Origin: a virus
IMG/VR virus record: IMGVR_UViG_3300032294_002964
Span: 1-64,000 of that record
DNA length: 64,000 nucleotides
Strand: one strand, 5' to 3'
Position 1 is the first letter of the stretch. Each line of letters starts with the position of its first letter. Position numbers and translations under genes: made by a program. The notes beneath the pieces are model-generated. The model was not told where the DNA came from and searched no databases. It worked only from the letters and a program-made list of their open reading frames with translations. This document shows positions 33,912-42,591 of this stretch, piece after piece.

Positions 33912-35848
33912 TTTTTCTTTTTCTTTTGAAACTTAGTTAATCCATTGTTTATAGAATTGGCATTTGTTGTTCCTTTTTTCTGTAAGTTTTTAGAAACTCT
34001 ATCATTTGATGTAATTGGAACCTTTTTTCTAACCACAATCGCAACTTCTTGCTCTCTTGGTGGATCAATAATTAAAGGTGGTTCATCATCTACAGTGTCA
34101 CCGATTAATTCTATATTTCCACTTCCAACTAAATCATCAATATTGGATCCACTAATTATATCAGATAATGATCCTCCAAAGCTTGTAGCTGTGTCAAGTA
34201 TTGTAAATAAACCAGAATAAATAATGTTTTTAAAATTCTGATTTGTTGTAGTTATGTAGAAGTTGACAAATCCAGATTTAAACACATTTTTTAAACTAAC
34301 AAATCTATCCTCAGTTACTTTAAATTGGCACATTCCTAATCTAGCCACAGTTTCTTGAGTAATATATTGTGGAAACTCAATTAAATCTGAGTCACTTTTA
34401 AATACTAATTTTAATTGCTCACAATTTGTAAGATCTAATGGTTCTAAAACATCACCAATTGTTGTGCTATTTCTCTTAGTCTTAAAAGCAAGTGAAAACT
34501 TAAAAACATTATCAAATGGTCTTATTCCTATTTTCATAGCACCTATAGGATGATAATTATCAATTTTCTTAGGCATCGTAACATTTAAAGCCTGTGGAGA
34601 ATATGCTGTGACAATTCTTCCAAAATCTGCTATTGAAATTAATGCCGGAACTGGAACCTCTAATGTATTTTCAGGTAATGCTGATTTACCAAGTTCCTCA
34701 ATTCTATATCGATCAAATTTATTTTTAGAATAAATTTTTGGTTTAGAAACATCTCTAACATTTATCTTTTTAAGATTAACTAAATATTTAGATAATTGAT
34801 CTGGCTTCATACCATATGAAGCTTTTCTAACAACTATATTACCATCATCTCTATTGATAAGTCTCATTTCAACTTCTATAATTGAAGTGGTTGTTGAGTA
34901 TTTTATAATAGGTCTAAATTCTATAATTTCGGTAAAATCTTTTTCTATTTTATATGTTTGTGTCTTACCTTTTATATTTTCCTCAAAAACGGTAACATCA
35001 AATTCTAAATAGTAGAATTTATTTAACCTAAGAGAATCATCCATAAATATGGCAAAGGATTCAAATGTGTCGTTATAGGTTGCGTATATTTCAAAATAAT
35101 CACCCTGTTTAGACTCCTGCATATAGATACCCAATGCATCTAACTGTGGTCTCTGTGGAACCTGTTGAATTACCTTTTGTGTTGTTAAAAAGGTAGTAGT
35201 AGTTCCTATTGTTGTAATTTTAGTTATGAATCTAAAATCAATAAATATCGGAGCAGTCTGTGATAATCCATCACCTCCAGTTAAGTAGTAATTTATAGTC
35301 CCATCTTTAGCATATCCATCCTCTCTTTGTAATCCAATAAAATAAATAGAGGGAACATTTAATTCAATATATTTATTCCAAGATATATCTTGATATAATA
35401 ATGGTGATACATATGTGTTTAAAATTGGCTTGGATGTATCGTTCGCATTATAATAGAAATTAGATATTTCATAAAATTTTTTATTTCTATAATCATATGT
35501 GTAAAGTCTTAAATATATTCCTTGATACTCTTCAAATGTATAATTAGCGGGAAAATATATTTTAAGTCTATCATGAAGAATTGGTTCGGAAGGTGAATAT
35601 CCAGTTACAGATAAAAAATTATACTTAGATGTGTCTAATTTACCATACTTATTCAAAGGCTCATCTATTACAACTAGTTGATTGTCTTGACTATTATTGG
35701 TTATAGTTGTATCTGCGCCAACATATGAATTAATTAAATCTCTAGAATTTTTAACTATTTTATATGGCTCTAAAATATAATTAGATGAGTCATATACCCA
35801 CTCTAATAAAACATTTTTATTTAATCTTTTAAATTCAGACCTCATCAT
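33908..35848 (-). CDS. large virion-type protein, paralogue of the next gene
   Basis: 646 aa. The first about 360 residues align by eye with the first about 380 of the protein at 35855: LLEWVYDSSNYILEPYKIV, LKIYFPANYTFEEYQGIYLRLYTYDY, TGGDGLSQTAPIFIDFRFI, and VRKASYGM all have counterparts. This looks like a repeated beta-rich structural module. The C-terminal half differs; it ends in a basic low-complexity tail (KKVPITSNDR to KKKK). Fits baseplate or head-surface proteins of large phages; no exact family recognised. Confidence 0.82.
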   Translation of the reverse strand: MMRSEFKRLNKNVLLEWVYDSSNYILEPYKIVKNSRDLINSYVGADTTITNNSQDNQLVVIDEPLNKYGKLDTSKYNFLSVTGYSPSEPILHDRLKIYFPANYTFEEYQGIYLRLYTYDYRNKKFYEISNFYYNANDTSKPILNTYVSPLLYQDISWNKYIELNVPSIYFIGLQREDGYAKDGTINYYLTGGDGLSQTAPIFIDFRFITKITTIGTTTTFLTTQKVIQQVPQRPQLDALGIYMQESKQGDYFEIYATYNDTFESFAIFMDDSLRLNKFYYLEFDVTVFEENIKGKTQTYKIEKDFTEIIEFRPIIKYSTTTSIIEVEMRLINRDDGNIVVRKASYGMKPDQLSKYLVNLKKINVRDVSKPKIYSKNKFDRYRIEELGKSALPENTLEVPVPALISIADFGRIVTAYSPQALNVTMPKKIDNYHPIGAMKIGIRPFDNVFKFSLAFKTKRNSTTIGDVLEPLDLTNCEQLKLVFKSDSDLIEFPQYITQETVARLGMCQFKVTEDRFVSLKNVFKSGFVNFYITTTNQNFKNIIYSGLFTILDTATSFGGSLSDIISGSNIDDLVGSGNIELIGDTVDDEPPLIIDPPREQEVAIVVRKKVPITSNDRVSKNLQKKGTTNANSINNGLTKFQKKKKK

Positions 35849-35854
35849 TTAAAA

Positions 35855-38464
35855 TTATTTTTTACGCCCTCTTGGAATATCAGAATTAGGTGGATAGTAA
35901 TTAGTATCACTATTAGGTGGTGTAGATGGTGGTAATTGTTTTTTAGGACTACTTTTTGGAGGATTTTGTTGTATAATCTTATTAGATTTAATTAAATCCT
36001 TATCCTTTTTACTTTTTGGAATAAACTCACCAACTGTTACTTCTTGATATTTTAATCCTATACCCCATTTTACTCTTTTATTTAAAAGACCCGAATTAAT
36101 ATATTCTAATAAATCTTTCGATAAATCTTCAAAATCTGGATTTACTCTTGCTCTTTTAAGAATTGGTTTCAACTCAAGTTCTGGTGTAAACCAACTTCTA
36201 ACACCCTCAAATGGATCGATATTTAACCCCTTGAAGTATCCTAAAATCAGATCTATTTTTCTATCATTTATATCTGATATATCTTTCTTTAGAAGAGGAA
36301 CATTACTCTTTCCTGTTAGAGATTTTACTAAATTCTTAGTTTTATTTATCATACTCTCTTTAGTCTCTGGTTTGAATCCTAAAGATGGAACAGTAAATAG
36401 AAGTATTTTAAACTCTCTCATATTTTGAGGTAGTTTAAACTTATTATTTGGATTAATTCCAATCTCAATTGCTTTTTGCGATGCTTTCCATCTAGGATTA
36501 AACATAAATGAAGCACCTGATAATCCAGAGCCTTTCTTGATTTCCTGATTATCTGAATTACTAACTGTATTAGTATTTACACCCTTAGGTATATTAGTAC
36601 CAGAATCTATTGCGTCCTTAACAGATTGTGTAACATCAGGTTTCTCTGGTTGAACAACTGGTTCAGAAAGTCTTATCTGTTTCAAATCATAGTCGGTTAA
36701 CATTTTATTCATGTTTGTAGCAGAATCCCAAGGTAAGAAAAATGAGTTGTAAATTATCTTCTTAACACCAAATTCATCGACACCATTGATATAGAACAAG
36801 TCATACCCACTAGATGATATTTTTTTAATATCTTGATATGAGCTTTCTGGTATTTTAAATACAACTATACCATCTTCTAATTTATTTTCTGAGCTGTCTT
36901 TATAAATATCAAAACTTAAATCCTTTTTATCACTTTTGATTGTTAATTTTAAATTCTGTAATTTAGTTAAATCAATAGGTAGTTCATTGACTCCATCAGT
37001 CTCTATGAGTTTTAATTTAATAAAGTTATCAAATGGAAAGATATAAAAAAGAGATTTGTTATTTGGTATATAAGAAATTTTATCAAAAACAAAATTCCTA
37101 TCATCATTTACTATGTAATAATTACTTGAAAACAAATTAAATGGTATGCTTTTTAATTTTAAAATTGGTTTTGTTCCAAACGCATTGTTACTAGTATTTG
37201 GTAATATTGTAGATTTTATATAATGGACTTCTTTTCTTTTAGCCTTTCTAAGATTTATTTTACTAAGATTTCTTGCATATTTTGATATATCACCAGCACC
37301 ACCAGTACCATTACCAGTTTTTAATCTATCATTTGGCTCACTTCCCATCTTAGCTCCCCCACCTTGTAGCATTCCATATGATGCTTTTCTTTCAATAAAA
37401 GTACCATCAACTGAATCTATCAATCTCATAGTAGCATCTATTATAGCAGTAGTTGTTGTAAACTTTAATATTGGTCTATATTCAATTTCTTCTCCAAAGT
37501 CTTCATTTACTATAAAGGTTGTAGTTTTTGTTTTGACATTTTTTTCAAACAACTCGATAGTGTATTCGACATAATATCTATTTCCCTCATAATAGGACTC
37601 ATCTATGAAATTTTCAAAATCACCAAGAGTACCATTATAAGTTCCATATATTAAGAAGAAATCTCCTTGTGATGATTCCTCTATTCTAACTCCAAGCTTT
37701 TCAAATTCCGGAGTCTGTGGAACAACAACTGTTTTTTTACTAGTTAAGTTAAAGAATTTATTACCGCCAACCGTATCAACACTTGATATAAAATGAAAAT
37801 CTAAAAATACTGGAGCAGTTTTAGAAAGACCCAAACCATCTGTGAGATTGAAGTTTATTGAGTTTTCTCTTGTTACATTAAGTGATCTTTGATCCGAAAC
37901 TTTTGTTGTTGATGGAATCTGAATTTTAATATACTTACCCCATTGCTTTTCATTAATTAATAAATTAGGAGATGAATACTCTAATTTATAATTTTGTTCA
38001 ATATCAGTCATATTGAAAAAATAATTAGAAAGCTCAACTACTTTTGTATTATCAAAATTATAAGTATAAATTCTAAGATAGAATCCTTTATATTCACCAA
38101 AAGTCCAGTCTACTGGAATATGAACTTTAATTGTGTCATATCTAACAGGAATTGATCTTGCAAAATTTCTTACTTGTAAAAATGATGAAACATTGCTGTC
38201 AACTTGATTTGGCTGACTCGATAGAGGAACTTTACCATATCTATTTTGAATAGTATCTATTTTATAGATCTGATTGTATAAGTCATTATTAGTTTGTTTA
38301 TATCCTCTCGGTGTTGGACGAATCTCATCACCAGATATGAAACATTTAAGTCCGGTTCTTGTATTATGTAAAACATTATATGGCTCACCAATCAAATTAG
38401 AGTCATCATAAATGTATTCAATTAGAATATTTGGATCAATATTAAAATACTTAGATACTTTCAT
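35855..38464 (-). CDS. large virion-type protein with paralogous N-terminal module
   Basis: 869 aa, the largest protein of this region. N-terminal module shared with the gene at 33908 (LIEYIYDDSNLIGEPYNVL, VHIPVDWTFGEYKGFYLRIY, LTDGLGLSKTAPVFLDFHFI, ERKASYGM). A Gly-rich linker (GNGTGGAGD) separates it from a second, unique half. The end is Pro/Asn/Ser-rich (PPKSSPKKQLPPSTPPNSD). No signal peptide, so virion rather than secreted. Preceded by a late-type motif and a terminator of the gene upstream. Confidence 0.82.
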   Translation of the reverse strand: MKVSKYFNIDPNILIEYIYDDSNLIGEPYNVLHNTRTGLKCFISGDEIRPTPRGYKQTNNDLYNQIYKIDTIQNRYGKVPLSSQPNQVDSNVSSFLQVRNFARSIPVRYDTIKVHIPVDWTFGEYKGFYLRIYTYNFDNTKVVELSNYFFNMTDIEQNYKLEYSSPNLLINEKQWGKYIKIQIPSTTKVSDQRSLNVTRENSINFNLTDGLGLSKTAPVFLDFHFISSVDTVGGNKFFNLTSKKTVVVPQTPEFEKLGVRIEESSQGDFFLIYGTYNGTLGDFENFIDESYYEGNRYYVEYTIELFEKNVKTKTTTFIVNEDFGEEIEYRPILKFTTTTAIIDATMRLIDSVDGTFIERKASYGMLQGGGAKMGSEPNDRLKTGNGTGGAGDISKYARNLSKINLRKAKRKEVHYIKSTILPNTSNNAFGTKPILKLKSIPFNLFSSNYYIVNDDRNFVFDKISYIPNNKSLFYIFPFDNFIKLKLIETDGVNELPIDLTKLQNLKLTIKSDKKDLSFDIYKDSSENKLEDGIVVFKIPESSYQDIKKISSSGYDLFYINGVDEFGVKKIIYNSFFLPWDSATNMNKMLTDYDLKQIRLSEPVVQPEKPDVTQSVKDAIDSGTNIPKGVNTNTVSNSDNQEIKKGSGLSGASFMFNPRWKASQKAIEIGINPNNKFKLPQNMREFKILLFTVPSLGFKPETKESMINKTKNLVKSLTGKSNVPLLKKDISDINDRKIDLILGYFKGLNIDPFEGVRSWFTPELELKPILKRARVNPDFEDLSKDLLEYINSGLLNKRVKWGIGLKYQEVTVGEFIPKSKKDKDLIKSNKIIQQNPPKSSPKKQLPPSTPPNSDTNYYPPNSDIPRGRKK

Positions 38465-38481
38465 CCTAAGATAAAATTTTA

Positions 38482-38494
38482 GGATATATATTAA
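38482..38494 (-). promoter_or_regulatory. TTAATATATATCC motif (candidate late promoter)
   Basis: Minus-strand TTAATATATATCC directly after the T-run of the preceding terminator and 17 bases before the start at 38464. Terminator and promoter are back to back. The leader also has TCCTAA/TTAGGA, which could pair near the start codon. Confidence 0.55.
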
Positions 38495-38495
38495 A

Positions 38496-38517
38496 AAACC
38501 TCTCTTATGAGAGGTTT
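38496..38517 (-). terminator. intrinsic terminator
   Basis: AAACCTCTC and GAGAGGTTT form a 9-bp perfect stem with a four-base loop. On the minus strand a T-run follows. It overlaps the stop of the gene at 38505. Confidence 0.8.
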
Positions 38518-38903
38518 AATTTCTTAATATATTCTTGTACTTCTGACTTTATTTCAACATCAGACATCTCAGGATATCTTTGTCTGATATCTCTAAATAG
38601 TTCAAGTTCATCTTTTTTTAACTCATCCATTTTCTCATTGATGGAATCAATATATTTTTCTAATGTGTTGGATTCACTTTCTAAGTCTATTAGTATTTTT
38701 AAAAATTCACCCTTTGCGGAATCGACACTGTTTATTTTAGTGTCATCAATTTTATTTTTAATTTCAACTAATTCTTGATGCTTCTCTCCAATTGAGGAAA
38801 CGATGTCTCTCATCATTTTCTCATAAGTTGACAAGTCTGTTGTTAAGTTTAAATAGTCTTTTCTTATATTCACAGCTCTTTTTAAGAAGATTTCTTGTAT
38901 CAT
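38505..38903 (-). CDS. coiled-coil protein
   Basis: 132 aa, almost wholly helical, with heptad-like spacing (LIDLESESNTLEKYIDSINEKMDEL) and a charged C-terminus. No domain recognised. Starts directly at the stop of the gene upstream, so co-translated. A scaffold or chaperone for the neighbouring virion proteins is a guess. Confidence 0.8.
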   Translation of the reverse strand: MIQEIFLKRAVNIRKDYLNLTTDLSTYEKMMRDIVSSIGEKHQELVEIKNKIDDTKINSVDSAKGEFLKILIDLESESNTLEKYIDSINEKMDELKKDELELFRDIRQRYPEMSDVEIKSEVQEYIKKLNLS

Positions 38904-39932
38904 TTAGGCATTCATATTTTTTGGAGGCTCAGGCTCTTTACCTTCTTTTAACATTCTACTTTTTGGAGGAGGTGGTGGATTAGGTATTGTCTGTTTTTTT
39001 CTATTACTAGCCTTCTTGACAACAGGTTTAGGCTCGGCTGTTTCTTTTAATGTAACCGAATCAGTAATTTGTGTATTAACACCTTTCTTTTCGGAAGCAC
39101 CGTTTTTCTTATCAATCATAGATTTTATCTCATTGATAATTCTATCTCTAATAATCGATGGATCTTTTAGCAGGTTATTTGTAAATTCGTCCGCTAAAAA
39201 CTCAATAATTGATATCTCATATGAATCCTCCATCATTTCAATGAAGTCTAATCTTGGAATCTTTCCATCTATTTTAAGATTTATTTTAAATTCATTATTA
39301 CGCTTTACATTTTTAAACATAGTAATAACTGGATCTTGAACTTCTATTCTCTGAATAGGTGGCTCTTGATTTTGAACAGTATTCATTCTTCTATCATTGT
39401 TTTCTATTATTGGAGTTGAACTTTCAACATTTTGTTGAGGATCTTCTAATATTCTAGAAAAAACCTCATTTTGTCTTCTCAGACTATCATCTACGGATGT
39501 AGCTCCATATTTTCTCTTTAATTCCTCAATTTCGTCCTCTGGATCAGCCATTATAATAGCTGACTCATTATTTACATTTTGATAAAAATCTGGATTAGAA
39601 TTTCTTATTGCTTGTGATAGACCATCACCACTATTATCATCAGGAATTTTATCCATTGGTATAGATTTAATTTGCTGAGCAAATGTGTTATAAGTATTTT
39701 GATTATCAAAAAACTTTGAAGGATCTACATAATCTTGTTTTGATGGATTTGAAGGTGCTGATTCATTCATAGTAGTATAACTATTTATTGGTACGAATAT
39801 TTTATCATTCATTAAAAGAGATGTATTAACTTTCTCTTTATTTGATGTTATAGCAACATTTTGATAAACATCAACTATTTCAAATTCATCACCTGTTAAT
39901 TTATTTTTAAACCTTTTGTTAATAAAACTCAT
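38904..39932 (-). CDS. virion-associated protein, unrecognised
   Basis: 342 aa from ATG 39932; the longer frame from 39998 runs back through the shared upstream element and the terminator, so it is not used. N-terminal SFINKRFKNKLTGDEFEIVDVYQN forms a small beta start. The middle is Asn/Gln/Ser-rich and likely disordered, followed by a helical domain (about 235-290) and a Pro-rich tail (NPPPPPKSRMLKEG). Disorder and position suggest a virion accessory protein. No family recognised. Confidence 0.78.
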   Translation of the reverse strand: MSFINKRFKNKLTGDEFEIVDVYQNVAITSNKEKVNTSLLMNDKIFVPINSYTTMNESAPSNPSKQDYVDPSKFFDNQNTYNTFAQQIKSIPMDKIPDDNSGDGLSQAIRNSNPDFYQNVNNESAIIMADPEDEIEELKRKYGATSVDDSLRRQNEVFSRILEDPQQNVESSTPIIENNDRRMNTVQNQEPPIQRIEVQDPVITMFKNVKRNNEFKINLKIDGKIPRLDFIEMMEDSYEISIIEFLADEFTNNLLKDPSIIRDRIINEIKSMIDKKNGASEKKGVNTQITDSVTLKETAEPKPVVKKASNRKKQTIPNPPPPPKSRMLKEGKEPEPPKNMNA

Positions 39933-39942
39933 AAAAATATTT

Positions 39943-39957
39943 AATTTTAGATACTTG
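39943..39957 (-). repeat. upstream element CAAGTATCTAAAATT, copy 2
   Basis: Minus-strand CAAGTATCTAAAATT, 10 bases before the start at 39932. Identical to 33281-33295. Confidence 0.4.
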
Positions 39958-39987
39958 TTATAATTGCCAATCCTTAAAAAGTTTATA

Positions 39988-40016
39988 AAAAAACCCACTC
40001 ATTTGAGTGGGTTTTA
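39988..40016. terminator. bidirectional terminator, copy 2 of a recurrent hairpin
   Basis: CCCACTC-ATTT-GAGTGGG (39994-40011) with flanking A and T runs, directly after the gp32-like gene. It differs from the copies at 19201 and 55369 only in the loop. Confidence 0.88.
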
Positions 40017-40033
40017 TTTATATTTTGATTTAA

Positions 40034-40996
40034 TTAAAAATCTTTAAAGAAGTCATCATCATCACCATCAGTTGATGGAGTTGAATTTGTAGAAGTCATT
40101 GACTCTTCAAAATCAAAATCTTCAGATGTTGGTTTTGACTCTGCTTTAGATGACACAAAGCTCTGTGAAGATTTACCAGTCATGAAACCAATGATTTCAT
40201 TAATCTTACCTTGTTGTGCCTCATCCAATCTTTTTGGAGCGAAATCTTCTAAGTTGTGCTCACGATCCATTAAGAACTCTCTAATAGTAGTTTGAGCCTT
40301 TGGATCAACTTTACCATCTACACCAAGTGGAGCATTTTTGAATACACCTTTGTCTTTGAAATAAATAGGAAGTGAAGATGTTTCTGGTTTGAACATAGAC
40401 ATTTTATAGTCTGGATATGTTTCATCACCAGTTTGAATTTCTTTCACTAAAAGAACGAAGTCTTTACCAGCTGAAAGATCAAATACATTACAAGATACAC
40501 CTGAAATCTCACCATTCTTTTCTGCTGAAATCTTATCTTTGATTGTCTTACCGTATTGGAAAGTCATAATTTTACCAACTAATTCTGGTTGTTGTTCATC
40601 TTCAAGAACTAAAATATAGGAATAATACTTCTTAGAGTAGTTTAACATTTTTGCTCTTTCTTGAAGAATCGCATTCTTAGAGTTAGTTAATTGGTAGTAA
40701 AGATCACTAAGAGCACATTTGTCACCAAAGTTCTTAGGACTATCGAAATAACCTGAAAGCTCTTTTTGATTTTTGATATTAACATAGTGAGAAATTTTCT
40801 CAATTGCTAATTGACCTACTTTACCATCTTGGGTTAAGTTAGGAAGGAAACGAACTACCGAACGGTATCCTTTCTTTTTGTCCTTTACTTTTGATAAATC
40901 GATACGATAAATACCATCTGTATTGGTTTTTGTTTGTTCATTCAAAAAGTCCATTTTTGAATCTAAATTGCCGAATAAATCATCGAATTCTGCCAT
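40034..40996 (-). CDS. T4 gp32-like single-stranded DNA-binding protein
   Basis: 320 aa. YRIDLSKVKDKKKGYRSVVRFLPN, the FDSPKNFGDKCALSDLYY block and YYSYILVLEDEQQPELVGKI are those of gp32 proteins of T4-like phages. The C-terminus is Ser/Thr-rich and ends DGDDDDFFKDF, the acidic tail that recruits replication partners. Only one Cys of the T4 zinc site is visible in the core, so zinc binding may be lost. It coats ssDNA during replication, recombination and repair. This is the clearest phage hallmark in the window. Confidence 0.93.
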   Translation of the reverse strand: MAEFDDLFGNLDSKMDFLNEQTKTNTDGIYRIDLSKVKDKKKGYRSVVRFLPNLTQDGKVGQLAIEKISHYVNIKNQKELSGYFDSPKNFGDKCALSDLYYQLTNSKNAILQERAKMLNYSKKYYSYILVLEDEQQPELVGKIMTFQYGKTIKDKISAEKNGEISGVSCNVFDLSAGKDFVLLVKEIQTGDETYPDYKMSMFKPETSSLPIYFKDKGVFKNAPLGVDGKVDPKAQTTIREFLMDREHNLEDFAPKRLDEAQQGKINEIIGFMTGKSSQSFVSSKAESKPTSEDFDFEESMTSTNSTPSTDGDDDDFFKDF

Positions 40997-41077
40997 AATT
41001 GCCGTTAATTTTTTTAATTTTTTGAAATATCTTTTGGATAATTCAATTAAATATTATATCTTTGTTAGTTGTGAAAG

Positions 41078-41096
41078 TTTATCTATTTTAGATAAA
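41078..41096. promoter_or_regulatory. 8-bp inverted repeat upstream of the gp32-like gene
   Basis: TTTATCTA-TTT-TAGATAAA, overlapping the end of the gene at 41088 and about 80 bases before the gp32-like start. gp32 of T4 controls its own mRNA, so an operator here would make sense, but the stem is AT-only and may be a weak terminator. Confidence 0.35.
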
Positions 41097-41681
41097 ATAT
41101 TTCACTATATCCTTATTTAAGCCTCCATGATCAAAAATTTTACAGAATTTAAGATATTCATCATCTGAACCTCTAAAAAAAGTTCCTTCAAATCCTAATT
41201 TAGTTACCACATCACCAACATCAGAAACTGAATCTTCTGTCCAAAGACATCCAAATGGTCTAAATTCTGTTTCACTATATAATACCTTTAAGCAGTTAAT
41301 TAGAACTTCGAAATTATCCTGATCAAATAGACTATCATTAAATGAAACACACATATATTCATAAGATGGTATATCACCAGATAAGATATATTTTAATTTA
41401 TTCTTTTTGTTATCTGGAACCTCTCTATTAATTATTAGATAATCTGACATTAGTCCTAATTGATTATTAGTTAGTGTTGTATTTAATATATCTACAAAAT
41501 CATCAGTATCGGTTATTGTTCTTAATCTTGCAGATTCAAAATATACATACCCAATATCGAATCCACTTATATTACCTATATTATCTGTGAAATCATAAAA
41601 ATAGCTTTTAACCTCATCTAATGATGGGAACTTACTTTCTAAATTATTAGACTCAAATATTTTGAATTTTTTTATTATCAT
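41088..41681 (-). CDS. hypothetical protein with CTS-like N-terminus
   Basis: 197 aa, begins MIIKKFKIFESNN (I8-F9-E10, then S). The body is a mixed alpha/beta domain with a WTEDSVSDVGDVVTKLGFEG segment. Not recognised. Overlaps the 2H phosphoesterase gene by 4 bases. Confidence 0.8.
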   Translation of the reverse strand: MIIKKFKIFESNNLESKFPSLDEVKSYFYDFTDNIGNISGFDIGYVYFESARLRTITDTDDFVDILNTTLTNNQLGLMSDYLIINREVPDNKKNKLKYILSGDIPSYEYMCVSFNDSLFDQDNFEVLINCLKVLYSETEFRPFGCLWTEDSVSDVGDVVTKLGFEGTFFRGSDDEYLKFCKIFDHGGLNKDIVKYFI

Positions 41682-42214
41682 AATTGAATATTATATTCTG
41701 ATTTATCCGGTCTAACATAAACAATTTTAGAAATGTTCTTTATTTGATATTTGTAATTAGAATCGGCATATTTTTGTCCTAAACCTTTTTTAACATAGGC
41801 AATTGTAATATGTGGTTTATATTCTGGAAATTGATTAGAATTCGGAAGTTCTGATAATTTCTTATAAACCTCTTCTAATTTAGGTGTCTTATTCACTTCA
41901 AGTTTAACAACATCAAATTCTGGATTTTCAAATAATGAAATACCACTAATTTCCACTTTGAAGTCATCTTCGGTAGCATCTTGAAAACAACTTTGTATTT
42001 GCTCATCTGTAACTGTATCATGTATACCATATAATAAAGTTAGGTGTGGTCTTGGTTGTATTCCATAATTTTTACCTTCTACTTTATAAATATCTTCTTG
42101 TTGTATTGAATCTAATAGGTCGGACCAATTTGCAAAGTTATAGTCAACCATTACACAACCATACTCATATCTTGTTTGTGATTCTTTTATAAATTGTTTG
42201 TAATTTTTCATCAT
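41678..42214 (-). CDS. 2H phosphoesterase (2'-5' RNA ligase-like) with CTS-like N-terminus
   Basis: 178 aa. Two HxTx motifs are seen, HLTLLYG (about residue 57) and HITIAYV (about 146), giving the active site of the 2H family, which opens cyclic 2',3'-phosphates or cleaves 2'-5' linkages. In front sits MMKNYKQFIKES, very close to the T4 internal-protein leader MKTYQEFIAE, with I9-K10-E11 as cleavage site. This suggests delivery with the DNA. Phage 2H enzymes can degrade cyclic nucleotide immune signals or assist RNA repair; which applies is unknown. Confidence 0.88.
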   Translation of the reverse strand: MMKNYKQFIKESQTRYEYGCVMVDYNFANWSDLLDSIQQEDIYKVEGKNYGIQPRPHLTLLYGIHDTVTDEQIQSCFQDATEDDFKVEISGISLFENPEFDVVKLEVNKTPKLEEVYKKLSELPNSNQFPEYKPHITIAYVKKGLGQKYADSNYKYQIKNISKIVYVRPDKSEYNIQL

Positions 42215-42246
42215 AAACTATTTATTAAATTTTTGATACAAAGATT

Positions 42247-42591
42247 GTGAATTGGTATAAAATATTTTTATGTGTTAGTGTTTTGTTTTTTGCACAGATA
42301 GTTACTTGGTTCCAGATGTTTGGTCAATTTAAGTGGGATTTCTTCAAAAACAATTTATTCTTAGTTTGTCTTACTGGTATACCAATAACATTAATGTATT
42401 ATTACTCAACTAAATATGGAGTGGAAGGATTTGGAAATTCTTGGTCTTTAAGAATAGTTCAATTTGTAATGGGTATAACTATATTTACGCTATTCAATTA
42501 TTTCTTATTAGATGAGGGTATAGATAAAAAAAACACAATCTGTTTAGGATTGTGTTTTATAATTGTTTTAATACAAGCTTTTTGGAAGTAA
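42247..42591 (+). CDS. small membrane protein (GTG start)
   Basis: 114 aa, starting at GTG 42247. Four hydrophobic segments (about 4-20, 33-50, 69-86, 94-112). No family recognised. A strong hairpin lies within its last codons (42530-42558), so the terminator for this region is encoded inside the fourth membrane segment. Alone on the + strand between two minus-strand genes. Confidence 0.7.
   Translation: MNWYKIFLCVSVLFFAQIVTWFQMFGQFKWDFFKNNLFLVCLTGIPITLMYYYSTKYGVEGFGNSWSLRIVQFVMGITIFTLFNYFLLDEGIDKKNTICLGLCFIIVLIQAFWK
42530..42560. terminator. hairpin terminator inside coding sequence
   Basis: AAAACACAATC and GATTGTGTTTT form an 11-bp perfect stem around TGTTTAG, with flanking A and T runs. 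It lies in the 3' end of the membrane-protein gene and could stop transcription from both sides. Confidence 0.65.

Noticed and set aside
39933-39998. Earlier start for the protein at 38904
   Set aside because: The extension crosses the shared 15-base element and reaches the terminator of the gp32-like gene.
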